DNA of 64,000 nucleotides from Epiperipatus broadwayi (GCA_028023455.1 JAQFVV010000037.1:1738001-1802000), one strand, 5' to 3'; counted from the first letter of the stretch, positions 46,778 through 59,460 are shown. The notes: generated from the sequence alone by a model not told the origin. A program made the numbers and translations.

Positions 46778-48129
46778 CGGAGCTGCATATTTCTTATTTG
46801 GGGCTTAACTCTCTGGCAAATTTCACACTGCCCAATGACCACTGCAACTTTGCCACGCATGCCTGGCCAGTAAAACCACCTTCTGATCCATCCTTCAGTC
46901 TTCATTATCCCATAGTGGCCTGACCTGTGGTGCATGTGTGCCACCACGGCAGTCCTCATGTGCCGCGGGATGACTGATCTCCATTCTGCTGGATTTTCCT
47001 TAACTCTGTATTGTAGCACACCTTGCTCCAATCTAAAATTTTGAATAGTCCGCTCGACCCAACCCCCAATCAGTTTGGCTTCTTTACCTTCCAATTGGTC
47101 AATGACTGGCTGGAGTTGTCGGTCTTCTCTCTGAAAGTACTCCAGGCGCCTCAAATCACTTTCAAGACCCTCATCCATTCTTAACCCTATGCTTGCTATG
47201 TACAAATTCTCAGTACTCAGATGATGGGATTGATTGTCCACTGGATTGCAACTCAGAGTATCAGCTACTACATTGTCAGACCCTTTACAATACCTCACCA
47301 TATAGTTGTATTCCTGGAGGTACAGGCTCCACCATACTAATCTGCTATTGGTGAGGTAGCTGTGGTTGATAAATTCCAGACTCTTGTGGTCAGTAACCAT
47401 GATGACCTCCGAGCCCAGTAACAGCGTTCAAAACTTCTGAAAGGCCCAAACAATGGCCAATGCCTCTTTCTCAGTGGTTGTATAATGTACCTCAGGGCCT
47501 TTGAGTAGCCTTCTCAGAAAATATAGTATACCCATTCTTCCATCTTCTTGCTCTTGAGCCAAGGTCACCCCGAGACCATATCCACTGCTATCTGTCTGAA
47601 CTATGAATGGCTTTGAAAGATCAGGAAAGGCCAGCATAACATGCTCCAAGAAACCCGTCTTCACTCTTTGGAAGGCTTGGTCCTGTTCTTCCATCCACTT
47701 CCACTCACTACCCTTTTTTAATAACTTCACCAATGGCTCCATCCGTTCTGCAAACCGTTCTTGAAAGCGGTTGTAGAATGTACACAGACCCAGAAATGAT
47801 CGGATCTGTTTCTTGGATCTAGGTTTTGGAAAGTCACGAATAGCTGAGATCTTGTCCGGGTGCGGTTTGAGCCCCTGGGCTCCCACCATGTGCCCAAGAA
47901 AGGCCACTTCTTTCTGACACAGTGTGCTCTTATTGATATTTATTTTTATGCCCTTTTTTTCGCATTCTTCTAGAAATAGTCCTATTTCCCGTATGTGTTC
48001 CTTGATATCAGTTGAGGCTATCAACACGTCATCCATGTAAATTGTGACCATGTCCTTTATCTCTGAGGATAGCACCTGGTCCAAGCACCTGAGTAAACCG
48101 GCCCCACTGTTTATTAGACCAAAAGGCAT
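46765..48129 (-). pseudogene. Gypsy-2 RT C-half, RNase H and integrase zinc finger
   Basis: 48129-47428 starts M-P-F-G-L-I-N, then C-L-D-Q-V-L-S, the catalytic Y-M-D-D-V-L-I-A-S, F-L-G-H-M-V-G and R-S-F-L-G-L-C-T-F-Y-N-R-F, all RT palm and thumb motifs. RNase H follows with Q-T-D-S-S-G-Y-G (Asp) and T-E-K-E-A-L-A-I-V-W-A-F (Glu). A TGA at about 47426-47428, same frame, splits it from 47400-46765, which gives the third Asp (V-T-D-H-K-S-L), the N-V-V-A-D-T-L-S end of RNase H and the integrase zinc finger (H-M-H-H ... C-E-I-C). A single point mutation (a Trp codon is the likely original) explains the stop. Confidence 0.9.
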
Positions 48130-48154
48130 CCTGTTAAATTGATATGAGTGGCCC

Positions 48155-49084
48155 TCATATCTGAACGGACGTGTATTGGCAATCTTCCGGATGTAACTTA
48201 ATTTGCCAATAACTGGCAGTTAAATCGAAGGTCGAAAATACCTTCTTTCCTTGGAACTTCCTTAATAATTCTTGCATGGGAGGTGGTACATTGCAGTCTG
48301 GTACAGTCACTTTATTTAACTGTCGAGCATCAAGACATAATCTAACGGATCCATCTTTTTTTTTTACTACCACCATCAGGTTGCAATACACTGATGAGCA
48401 TTTTGATATAATTCCCCACTCTAGCATCTGATCTATTTGCTCTTTTACTGCCTTTCGGTATTGATGTGGGATGGGGTATGACCTAGCTTTGAATGTCTGG
48501 CCATCTCTCATTTTAATTCTCTGCTCAAACCCTTGGATAACCCCCGGCTTGTCTGAAAAGACATGGTGATACTTGGTCAATGTTTGTTGTAAGGAACTAT
48601 CTTGAACTTTCCCTTCTACTTTCATTCCATCGATCTTATCTTTGAGTTTTTCAGGAACATCCTCCTCTAAATGTAACATTCCTATCGACCATTGAGGCTC
48701 CTCTGTCAGAAAACGTACCACTTCATCCTCACAAGTGACCTGACCCCTCTCATAGTCAAGGTTACATTTGTATCTATTTAGAAAATCTGATCCCAAAAGG
48801 GCCTCATGTACTAAACCTTTCATTATAAGGAACACATGTGAATAGCTCTTTCTATTAATTTTTAGATCCATCCATATCTGCTTTGGCTCTACTTTAGCTC
48901 TCCGGTTGTCTGCCATTGCTATGTGAACTGTTTTTAGAGGGAGAATCGGTATCTCTGGTTGTTCCCTTCTAATTTGGTGGTATAATCTCTCTGATACTAC
49001 CGATACCTGACTGCCCGAATCCATGAGGGCTTCCACATTCATTGAACCCACCTTTATAGGGATGATGGGGCACGTCTGAAGTGC
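48155..49084 (-). pseudogene. Gypsy-2 protease and RT N-half
   Basis: It begins in the same frame as gag, right after gag's TAG. The protease has A-L-M-D-S-G-S-Q-V-S and, 60 residues later, A-L-L-G-S-D-F-L, the two conserved segments of retroelement aspartic proteases. RT follows: R-S-Y-P-I-P, V-V-V-K-K-K-D-G-S-V-R-L-C-L-D-A-R and F-S-T-F-D-L-T-A-S-Y-W-Q-I, which contains the first catalytic Asp. One extra base at about 48170-48190 shifts the frame before the conserved M-P-F-G motif. Enzyme roles: cleave Gag-Pol and copy RNA to DNA. Confidence 0.9.
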
Positions 49085-49690
49085 CTATCTGGGGACCCGG
49101 TCTTCCCAAGAACATATTAAATTGCCTATTCTTTTTGTCCCCTGCTTATCCGCATCGGTGTCCCCTTTGGGCCTAAGCTTATGATCCTCTATCTGTCTCC
49201 TTTCTGTGTCTATTTCTAATTGGCTCAACATTTTATCAATTGTCCCCCCTGATCTTTCTCCTCTTTTTCCCAGCATCCATCTAATTTCATTGGGCAACTT
49301 TCTGCATGCCGTTGCTACAATCTGCTCCTCTGATAGTTTACATGCATCTAGAGTTCTCAATGTAGCCACCTGCCACCTAAAAAAATGTATATACGCTTCT
49401 CCATTACCTTCTTGAAACTCCTGCTCTACCACTTGAGCCCTCACCCTTTCTTGTATTTCTTCATTCCAGAATACATTGGTTAATGCTTCTTTATATTCCA
49501 GAAATGTTCGAGGTTGCTGACTCAGTGAATTCCACCATGTCTCTGCATGTTTCTCTAGATGATGGTATGCTATGATCACTTGGTGTTCATCTGCTATCTC
49601 ATAATACTTATAGTATCTTTCAAGGCTCTTGAGGTGCTCTACGGGTGTCTCCTCCTTTCTCCCTCCATATATTCTTATCTTCAATTCCAT
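49085..49690 (-). CDS. gag: Gypsy-2 Gag (capsid)
   Basis: 201 residues from the Met at 49690, chosen because M-E-L-K-I-R-I-Y-G-G-R opens the typical Gag capsid start (the frame is open to 49843, but the upstream residues look non-coding). Motifs: P-V-E-H-L-K-S-L-E, Y-H-H-L-E-K-H-A-E-T-W-W and F-Q-E-G-N-G-E-A-Y, as in Ty3/Gypsy capsids. A basic tail follows. There is no CCHC zinc knuckle, which is unusual though not unique among Gypsy elements. The frame ends in TAG followed by G, and pol continues in the same frame without further stops for 310 codons. Gag would form the particle that packages the RNA. Confidence 0.85.
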   Translation of the reverse strand: MELKIRIYGGRKEETPVEHLKSLERYYKYYEIADEHQVIIAYHHLEKHAETWWNSLSQQPRTFLEYKEALTNVFWNEEIQERVRAQVVEQEFQEGNGEAYIHFFRWQVATLRTLDACKLSEEQIVATACRKLPNEIRWMLGKRGERSGGTIDKMLSQLEIDTERRQIEDHKLRPKGDTDADKQGTKRIGNLICSWEDRVPR

Positions 49691-50150
49691 TGCCCCTTTT
49701 CTTTCCTTTTTATATATCACTATTAATGCTAAACGTGCCAGGTTCGTCACCCCGGCTTCCAGTGGTCCACTGCATGACCCACCTGATAGACCTTTGTCCC
49801 TCCTTCTTATCATATTGAACGATATTGTTTTATAATATCTCAATGTTAGATAAATTCTTAAACCTCTATTTTATAACCCATGACTTTAAATATATATCAC
49901 AGGACATATATCAACGCTATTTTCCCCCTTGACCACTCGAGAACTTTTCTATCCGTACATTCACCACGCAAAATATGCCCATCTACTATCTTTCCAATAT
50001 GTGTTCAAACTCTTTCCGATTTATAACAAAACTATCACTTTTATTTTTCCCTTTTTTTTTTAAAAAAAAAAAAATCCACTCTCGTTTGTGAGCTCTTTTA
50101 CGTTATGTTAGGATGCCCTTTTAAATGCCCGTTCTCTAACATTCACAGCC

Positions 50151-50168
50151 CCGTTAGTTGGGATGCCA
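50151..50168 (-). promoter_or_regulatory. Primer-binding site of Gypsy-2
   Basis: The minus strand reads TGGCATCCCAACTAACGG, beginning with the complement of tRNA CCA. A 12-nt gap separates it from the apparent LTR end at 50181, longer than usual, so the LTR end may have been misjudged. Confidence 0.55.
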
Positions 50169-50180
50169 TTATAATACCTT

Positions 50181-51724
50181 CCCGATATATTTTATACCGC
50201 CATTGTAGGCTTTAACCCGAAGCTTCGAATGAAGATATTTGTGAGCATGGTTTGATTCCATCTCACGCGGAATCTTACACGTGGATAAGAATTATCTCAT
50301 CGAAAACGTAAATAAGGGTTCTGGTATGTATATATATTAATGGTAGCGCACCGAACCAGCTCAATCTCAGGGTTTGGGGACGATAGTCTAACTAGAGAAC
50401 AAAGCTAAACAATACATAACTAAGTCTTATATGTCTATTATTATGTACGATAGTTTATTTGTTATAAATCCATTAATCTTACCCGGATCTTATCATAAAA
50501 TTTATTCTATTTACGGCTATACCCATTACCAATAAATCCCATTTATACACGCATATAAATATATCAATATTCAAGCGCACAGCCCATTTATTCTGATATA
50601 CACATATATAATTCATACACGCATCAAAATAGTGCAATTATACATCAGAGCTGTTTATTTAATGTTGTTATTTTATTTAATTTTAAAAGAGACCCATTAT
50701 AGTAATTAATATTGAGGTAACACTAGTTTCTTTATTAAGACACATTCACTGAACATATATTTTTGTGCCACGTCAATTTACCTTAGTTCACGCGATCAAA
50801 GACAAGTCCGCATTTATAACTCTCCAAGAATACTGGTCTGGTAGATATAACGGATGGCAAACAGTTCCAATAGGGTATATCGAATAGCTTATCCCAGAGG
50901 TGGAGTAGGTGATTCACTCGCTTTATGACAGGGTCCAATTTTCAAAGATCTTTCGTCACCATTACACTTGATGAAACAAAATTTCTTTATTTTAATAACG
51001 CAGTTCGTAAGTCCGCTTCAGGTGAGTTCGACGACAAGTGTCCACTGGGCCGATTAACGAAACTCGCACTATAGAATTACCCCGACATTTTGGGTGGGAA
51101 AATATTAATGACTTCTTAAGAAAAAAATTACATGTCCACACAATAATTCAAGCCACGTCTCCTTTTTTTTCTATCTATATCTCTCCTTTCGAGCACAACA
51201 AAAAGTTCTTTTGTTTTTCACTTTTAACTTTGTAAAATTTTCTCTGTGTATCCGTACGCCACTGACCAGTTCTTCCATTGTTCTTCAAAAATACCCACTT
51301 GACCAGTTTTCAGACTTCTCGACGCCAGTTATTGACTAAACTGCCTACAGCAATTGATTCATTTCTATTTCTGTCCTCATATGTTCAAGAGATTAATTAA
51401 CAAAAGAAAAACACGTGTTACCGACAATATTATTAAAACTTTAAAAAAAAAACTTAACGGATAAAATATATACGAATAATCATTTACAATTTATACAGCT
51501 CTATATATAATTGATTATAACTATCACCGTTAATACATACGCATATTGTACACTCGCACATACAACTATATTTACATATGCATACACACACAACTTTTGC
51601 ACTCCTTGTAACAGGGTTCGAATGACTATTTACATGTATATCTTTTCGCATATAATCGCTCCATATCAACACTCTCAATTAGCACTATTGCCTTATCTCT
51701 TGTATTCGAACCCCATCTGTTACA
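50181..51724 (-). repeat. 5' LTR of Gypsy-2
   Basis: 1544 bp, near-identical to 44294-45866 apart from the 29-bp duplication and about two dozen substitutions, many of them C/T or G/A. Open frames inside both LTRs (for example 51038-51235 plus) are shared because the LTRs are copies and are not evidence of genes. An (AT)n tract follows at 51725. Confidence 0.9.
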
Positions 51725-51738
51725 ATATATATATATAT

Positions 51739-51978
51739 ATGAAAATATTTAATGTGTAGAGCTATCTATTTATAATTACTTAATTAGAAAGCACTTTACT
51801 AGAACATTGGCTAATAAAAATCAACTGCCCTAGGACAAGAATTAAAGTAAAACTATCAGACAGTTTGATGTTAGCTCTTGGTCTGGGACAGTTGATGTTC
51901 ATTAGCTATTGTTCTAAATAAAGTGCATTCTAATTAAGTAATCATTAATGGATAACTCCACTCATTAAATATTTTCAT
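51739..51978. mobile_element. Hairpin MITE of about 240 bp
   Basis: Begins ATGAAAATATTTAATG and ends with the complement CATTAAATATTTTCAT. The arms extend about 90 bp each (TTACTTAATTAGAAAGCACT against AAGTGCATTCTAATTAAGTA). It sits in an (AT)n tract just outside the Gypsy-2 5' LTR. No ORF. Confidence 0.75.
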
Positions 51979-53775
51979 CTAAAACAATCATTAATATATA
52001 TATATATTGTACCAGTCATTCTATCTTCTTTTGATCACAGAAGGTGCCACCATGTCACTACATACCTGAAAAATTTAATTTACTGTGACCAAAAGTTAGT
52101 GATGATGATGATTGTCACCAGTTAAATCCAGGGAGAGAAAGAGAACTTTAAGATTGGTCAGACAATTGAGAAAAGACAACAGGGACAAACATCAGCTAAT
52201 ATAATTAAAGAAATTTCAATTGTTTATTAATATTTAAGAAAAGAAATAAATATCAGGCAAACAAAATATGAGTTTGCCCCAGATTTTACTGGCATATTCA
52301 TCCAAGAGTGGATGAGTTTTGAACACATTAAATACTCTGGCAGATAAGTTCATTTTCTCACCTATAATTTAAAAAGGGATTGATAATATCTTACTTCTAG
52401 CGATTTATAAAAAAAACAATTCCAATTTTCCCAATCAAAGATTTCTGAAAATAAGGTGGTCTTGTAGGGAACATAACAAAACAGTGCGGGTGGTCTTTCC
52501 TTGACCTAGAATAAAGCATCGAGACCAAGGATGTCATTGTTTGCAGAGCAGCTCATGATAAAAACATTTAAAGTAATCAAGGTTAGTTCCAACACAAAAT
52601 GAGAAAGTGTAACAAGAAAAGATTACCATCTTACATAAATGAAAACTAAATCTCTGATATAAAAAAAACAGAACAAAGCAGCCAATAAACTGCCAGCCAA
52701 AAGATTTGTGATCTGCAAGAAGTGCAAACTAAACTAATTTAAAATTAATTATAGGGTAATAAAGAGGGATAGGTGAGCTAAAAGAAAACTACTAATATCT
52801 GCCCAAGAGTTTATCAAAAGTTAGTAATAAAGAAAACCCATTAAGCATCTAAAATATAACTCGCAATACACTCTGATACAAAAGTTTAATATCACAATCT
52901 GAGACAATGTTACACGCAATAAGAAATAAAAGTAAACACATACAATAAAGATAATATTAAAGCAATATAAAAAGTTAGATGATACATTTACTTTCAGATT
53001 ATGTAGAGGGTTTAATTAGAGATTTATACCCTAGAAAGAATATGAAATATTTTCTTATGATAAAGCAGAGTCCAGTGAGTCTTTCAATTAATGCGCACAA
53101 TTTTTTCTGAGTTCAATATTCAGGTGGCTTTATCTATTCATAGTGGCAAGTGTAGAGGCATACTTTGGGATCCATTTTAATTTAGGCTTTCATGGCATGA
53201 CTTGAACAGTTTGAGATCAGGAGTCCATCTTTAGATAGGTTTAGCAGAGCATATTGTAGATAATGTTCCATATAGTTTGTAATTTTAGCATTCTGGCAAG
53301 ATGATTGCTACTTAGCAATTAGAAGTCAGTACTTTTATTTCAGCAGAATCTCTATAGATTAATATAACTGCATAATAATAATGAATAGCAGAAAAACAAG
53401 AAGATGAGCCAATACTCTTCTCCAGTCAAATAATCTAGGGTCAAACCAAGAATAATCAGTCCAAAATTTTGGGGCCATTTATATGCTCTCTTATCTCCTG
53501 CATAATCTTTCATGTTTTTAATTAAAAGTTTTAGCCCAGTGCAAATCTCTATCTCATGCTTAATTTTAATTAAAAGTTTTAGCCCAGTGCAAATCTCTAT
53601 CTCATGCTTAATTTTAATTAAAAATTTTGATCATGACATTATTTTATATAAAAATGAATTAATACAAAATTAAATCTCCACTTTTAAACTAAAATGGATT
53701 ACAATTAAAATAAAAGAAACAGGAATGCATTAAAAGTTTTCAAAATCAAAAGCTTTTCTCAAAAGAATCAAAAAC
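51979..53775. other. Non-coding stretch with one 48-bp tandem duplication
   Basis: Two copies of a 48-bp unit (ATTAAAAGTTTTAGCCCAGT...) begin at 53521 and 53569. (AT)n near 51994-52005. No gene recognised. Confidence 0.5.
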
Positions 53776-54778
53776 AAACAATGAGGATTGCCAATTCCTC
53801 AACAAGCTTTGTGATAAATTCTTAGCCAGAGAAAGCATTTAAAATACCTCTGTCAGGAAACCCTCCCCAAACCTCTGACCATGGTTTTGTGCTTTGGCAC
53901 TCCTTAGAGAGGTGTCAGTGTAGGTTCAGACACTAGATCTAAAATTACCAACCCAAAGCCAGCATTTAACTAAAAGTTACCTATTGAGTGGAAATCTAAA
54001 ATTTTCAGACACCTACATGTCTTCAAACCCAGCTATTCAAGTCAAATAACTATATGGGGCTGATAGATCTTTAGCCATACCATACATTAGTAGTCTTAGC
54101 AATATAACATTGCATAAGACTTAAGGCAAAGACTACAAATAGAACTAGTGTCTGAAACTACACTGACACCTCTCCGAGGAGTGCCAAAGCACGAAACCAT
54201 GGTCAGAGGTTTGGGGAGGGGTTCCTGACAGAGTTATTTTAAATGTTTTCTCTGGCTAAGCATTTATCACAAAGCTTGTTGAGGAATTGGCAATCCTCAT
54301 TGTTTATAACTTACAAGCTTAAGAGAATAGGATCATGTGATCTATGACTCTTATTTTTGACTATTTATAGTCTTTGTCTTAAGTTTTATGCAATGTTATA
54401 TTGCTAAGACTACTAATATATGGTATGGCTGAAGATCTATCAGCCCCATATAGCTATTTGAATTGGATAGCTGGGTTTGAAGACATGTAGGTGTCTGAAA
54501 ATTTCAGATTTTCCACTCAATAGATAACTTTTAGTTAAATGCTGGCTTTGGGTTGGTATTTTTAGATGTAGTGTCTGAATCTACACTGACACCTCTCTGA
54601 GGAGTGCCAAAGCACAAAACCATGGTCAGGGGTTTGGGGAGGGTTTTGTGACGAGATATTTTAAATGCTTTCTCTGGCTAAGCATTTATCACAAAGCTTG
54701 TTGTAGAATTGGCAATCCTCATTGTTTATAACTTACAAGCTTAAGAGAATAGGGTCATGTGATCTATGACTCTTATTT
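53776..54778. repeat. Compound inverted and direct repeat U'-V'-U-V-U
   Basis: Unit U (about 215 bp, with GAGGAGTGCCAAAGCA and ATTGGCAATCCTCATTGTTT) occurs in plus orientation at about 54143-54358 and 54561-54778, and in minus orientation at 53776-53945. Unit V (about 200 bp, starting GACTATTTATAGTC) occurs in plus at 54359-54560 and in minus at 53946-54142. Left block U'V' is therefore the reverse complement of the right block V-U, with one more U as the loop. Non-coding. Confidence 0.8.
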
Positions 54779-55221
54779 TGATTAATCAAAAACAAACTCT
54801 TTTTTTTTTAAAAAATACACTATTTTTACAAAAGATTTAAAAAAAAGAATGTCAAAAGAAAATAGATTTTAAAACTAAAATCTATTGAGAATAAAATCAA
54901 AGATCTTTTTTATTTTATTTTAAAAAAGTAAATGCGTATGTGTGTTATATCACATACTCTTAATACATAAAATAATAAAATATAAAGCTTTGATATAATT
55001 TTCTTTTAAAACTTAAAAACAAAACAAAAGCCATTTTAAACTACAGGATGCAACTTTTGAAGCAGATAAAGTATCTGGTTCAATATATATATATATATCT
55101 AATATTCTCACAGATAAATAATGAATTCATAGTATTATTTCTGAGAGCTTCCATGTAATAAAAATATAATAGTTAAATGCATAAATATCTATTCACATGT
55201 TAACAAACAAATTTATTTCAG

Positions 55222-55325
55222 TCATGAATCTTCCATCTGTGGAAAAGCAACTTCCAAAATAAAAGATGGATAAACTCATCTTTTATTTACGGAAGTTACC
55301 TTTGCAAAAGATTGAAGGTTCATAA
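55222..55325. repeat. Short hairpin, arms of about 45 bp
   Basis: ATGAATCTTCCATCTGTGGA...AAAATAAAAGATG is mirrored by CATCTTTTATTT...AAGATTGAAGGTTCAT with an 8-nt loop and a few mismatches. Likely a tiny MITE. A microRNA-like hairpin is conceivable, but nothing else supports it. Confidence 0.55.
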
Positions 55326-55589
55326 TTTAAATAAGCTTATGCTGTTATCAAATGATTACATTTATAAAACTATCTAGGTTTGAACAAAACCAGTTAAATA
55401 TAAATATTTAATAGTTAATGATAAGTAATATACATATGTGGTAGTTAATGTTTGCATTGTAGAAACAAATAATCAAGGAGAGGGTTTTATAAGACATCGG
55501 TGATGGAATTTTCTCATCTTGAATGAGATTTGTATCAGTGCTATCAATAGTGGCAGGCATTTATTATTGAAGCAGATCATTACAATCTA

Positions 55590-56139
<550 letters not shown>

Positions 56140-56143
56140 CTAC

Positions 56144-56887
56144 CAGTGATGAAGCATGACTTTTTTAGAAGCAGAAGTACACTGCATAATCTTTTTTTAT
56201 ATAATGTTTTTATTTTACTTGTCACAATAATTTTTGTGTAATAGATATTAATACATATTACATACACCTAGAAAAATCTGGAACTCTCATTTTTTAAATG
56301 CTTTTAACATTCTTAAGTTTAACTATTAATTACATTTTAGCATTGCTTGAGCTTCTTATAATCAATGAATAATATGATGGTCAAACTCATTATTTGCCTT
56401 ATATAAAAACAGTTCAACTGTTTGTAAAAAAATTGAAAGTTAGCAGAAATTCAGTACAAAAAATAATGAGTTTGAATTGTTCATTCTTCTTTTTTATGTT
56501 TGACAAAATAGTTTAGAGAAAAATATAAAAATCTCTTATCTATTAATCAGACTGTAGCTAGTTTAAGTATAGATAATATATTTTTTATCTTCAAATGAAT
56601 TTAACCTTCTTAAGTTTTAACTTTAACATTGTGTGAACTTCTTAAAATCAACAAATAAAGTGATTATTTGCCTTATATAATAACAATTATTGAAGTCAAC
56701 AGAAATTTCATACCAAAAATAATGAGTTTGAATAGTTAATTCTTTTTTTTTATGTTTAGCAAAATAGTTTAGAGAATTTTTTTTTTTACATTTGTATGTG
56801 CAACTTGTTGGATCGATTTTGTGAGGTTGAATATGTACATATTTTTATTTAAAGCTTTCCATTCAATACATGAAGCCTTCATCACTG
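56144..56887. mobile_element. 744-bp transposon-like element inside the microsatellite
   Basis: Terminal inverted repeats CAGTGATGAAG...CTTCATCACTG. CTAC is found on both sides (56140-56143, 56888-56891), which in a tetranucleotide repeat may be chance. CAGTG-type ends resemble hAT elements, but the 8-bp duplication expected of hAT is not evident. The interior has a diverged tandem duplication (about 56325-56520 and 56600-56775: CTTATATAA, AATAATGAGTTTGAAT, AAAATAGTTTAGAGAA in both). No transposase. Confidence 0.75.
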
Positions 56888-56915
56888 CTACCTATCTACC
56901 TACTTTGGACTATCA

Positions 56916-57930
56916 GTACCAGTAAGAAGATCCAGATGTTTTAGGCTTCTAGCTCACTTGATGAGTGACGCTTGATTTATGAAATAAGCATAATGAGATA
57001 GAGTAATTTGAAATTTTTAAATAATGGATAGTATTAATGTAATGAATTTTGATATAAAAGGTGCTTTATTATAAAATTTGAAATTTGCTTAGCTATACAT
57101 ATTTCTACCGAGCACCATTAATTACTGCATCTATTCATTAAGTTGCAATATTCCACAAAGTGTTACAAAATAGAGAGTAATCATCCCCACATTGTGCTAA
57201 AACAGGATTGAGGAATATGCACACAAATTTGTTATTTATTTAATTATTTTTTTATGTTGTACAATTTTTAATTATTTTCATTCAACTCGCTCATTTACTT
57301 AATATCGTTCATTAGTATTCGATTATTCAGAAATTTTGTTCAATTATTAAGAATTTTGTAAAACTATGAAATTTAGAAATAAATAAATTATTATTATTAT
57401 TTTGTTGTCCTATAAAATTTTAAAAAGATGCAAAAATTAAGTTGTTTCTACTTTGATTTTAGGATTGTATGGCACACCAATCACTCAATGAATATTTTTT
57501 AAAATTTTTTGTCACACACACATAAAAAGATTTCCACTATTGGTCTAGGGTACCCTATCTTGTGTAGTTTCTATATTATCAATTTTATGTGTGCGTTTTC
57601 TGTTTGCATATATATAAAAAAATCATATGTATTTTTTGAGAAAGGGAAGCACCTAGACGCATGCATTCCTACACAGTTAGTAAAATCTGTTTGGAAAACA
57701 TTTTGGGTAACTTTCTACCAATCTATTATTTATAGTTAGTACTAAAAGAGATTTTTAAAATTTACTTTAACTAAATCACCTACCATTTTACGAATAATAG
57801 TAATTGATTTATGTAATTTAACATGAAAAGAAAGTCAATAATTTTTTTTCACAGAGTATAACTATGTTTATTAATTTCTCTAGCAAAATATAAGACTACA
57901 TTTACTGAATATTAAAGTTAGTATTACTAT
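56916..57930. other. Non-coding AT-rich stretch
   Basis: No gene or repeat family recognised. Confidence 0.4.
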
Positions 57931-57934
57931 TATT

Positions 57935-57990
57935 AAACCACCAAGCATCACATGATCACATGATGTATAAAGAATTTTGCCTGTTCTAAT
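57935..57990. repeat. Small relic of the 450-bp repeat family
   Basis: CATCACATGATCA and AAGAATTTTGCCTGTTCTAA match the flank phrases of the copies at 13-18 kb. Confidence 0.45.
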
Positions 57991-58015
57991 TACTACTACT
58001 ATTACTACTACTACC

Positions 58016-58047
<32 letters not shown>

Positions 58048-58065
58048 GATGATGATGATGATGAT
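57991..58065. repeat. Trinucleotide microsatellite (TAC)n / (GAT)n
   Basis: TAC/CAC/ACT triplets turning into GAT triplets at about 58048. The minus-strand poly-Val frame across it is spurious. Confidence 0.9.
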
Positions 58066-58066
58066 A

Positions 58067-58575
58067 AACTTGAAATTTAGTATTTGAGGCACATCACTTT
58101 ATGTGATTTTGGGGTTGTTATGTCTTGACCTTAGCTTTATCTCGACAGATATGAATGGTAATTTTCTCCAAGAATTACTCTGTCGTTTTCAATACTAATA
58201 ATCCAAAGGTTTCAATTTATGAGGAAGTTTAATAGACATAAACAATTATTCCGACAATACATATACATATAACTGTAAACAGGCTATTAATACCTTGCTT
58301 ATCTATAATACAGTCAGTTAGTCTGTTGCTTACTTGCAATGTTCATGGGTATCTCCAAAAGTTAATTTTCTCACTCTGGCTAATTCTCCTGCAGTCTTCT
58401 CGCTTTGGCATACAAGAATTATTTTTTAAGATCCTGGGTCTGCAAAAAAGAAGCTCCCTCTTCCTCTGCTATTTCCTGTATATATGATCTTCTATTCAAG
58501 ACAACAGAACTGCCCCTCCCCCCCAGATAAAAAACAAGCATTCTATTTTTTTCCTTTGTTTTTTGGAGTAATTTC
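58067..58575. other. Non-coding stretch
   Basis: No feature recognised. Confidence 0.4.
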
Positions 58576-59179
58576 TTATTCATTTTCTATCTCCAGTGGG
58601 CATGATTTGTTGATCTAATCTCTTGGGATTTTATTTAATTATTTCTTTTTATAATTTGATTGTTGAATAATTACTGACAATCAGATTAATTATGGGCAAT
58701 CGAATTCCTGCGTAATCAAATTTTCTTTAGTTTTATTCCTTTACTGTTTTAGTAATTATTTTTATTCTTAGATTATTTTTAACCAGTCATTCATTTTCTA
58801 TCCCCAGTGGGCATGATTTGTTGATCTAATCTCTTGGGGTTTTATTTAATTATTTAATATAGAAATAAAACAAATTAACTCCTTTTTAAAACTTGATTTT
58901 TTATGACTATAATCATGAAAAAGAAATCCGACGTTTTGACTATTTTTTATAGTCTTTTTCAAGGCACACTAAAATAAAATATATATACAATAAATATCAC
59001 ATATTCCAAAAAAAAAAAAAAAATTAAATTAATTAAAAATTACAAAATATATCCATAACCAAAATTTTCCTTTTGTTTTTTTTTTTTACCTTATCTCACT
59101 CCCCTTTCCTATTACAATCACAACTTAAACACAACTAATTCCTTTTTAAAAATCTATACATATCAAATAAAAACTTTTA

Positions 59180-59460
59180 ATTAAAAACCTATTATTTTCT
59201 TTTATCTTTTTCTATTAACATCCTATTTAATTCTGGTTTTATTTCATTTATGATACACCCTCTTTTATTATCCTTTCATTATATGACTTGATACATTCCA
59301 AAGGTTTTATTTCAAAATCCCCATGCTTAAATTTATTCTTATGAATGTAAATAGCAGAATTTTTATCACCTAAATGCTGTTTTAATCTAGTTTTTAATTT
59401 GTTTTTACTAGTCCCAATATATGTCATTTCTACATTCTTTCTAAAACAATTCAAACATTT
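59180..59460 (-). pseudogene. GIY-YIG nuclease end, minus copy of Penelope-like element 2
   Basis: About 70 C-terminal codons (T-Y-I-G-T-S-K-N-K-L-K-T-R-L-K-Q-H-L) identical in protein to the plus copy until one base is missing near 59253 (GTGTATCATAAAT against GTGTATACATAAAT), which causes an early stop. No RT part is retained. Confidence 0.8.

Larger units (their letters stand above)
44294..51724 (-). mobile_element. Younger Ty3/Gypsy LTR retrotransposon (Gypsy-2)
   Basis: A full structural set: 5' LTR 50181-51724, primer-binding site 50151-50168, gag, protease, RT, RNase H, integrase, polypurine tract 45867-45877, 3' LTR 44294-45866. The order PR-RT-RH-INT defines Ty3/Gypsy. The LTRs differ by roughly two dozen substitutions in 1.54 kb by eye plus one 29-bp tandem duplication, so insertion was much later than that of Gypsy-1. 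The coding region has two frameshifts and two internal stops, in addition to a TAG between gag and pol, so this copy should be unable to move by itself. Confidence 0.9.

Noticed and set aside
57880-58092. Minus-strand frame with a run of Val and Ile
   Set aside because: Translation of a trinucleotide microsatellite.
59399-59460. Met at 59399 as start of the Penelope-like nuclease gene
   Set aside because: The first 20 codons are antisense of the minus copy; the real 5' end is missing.
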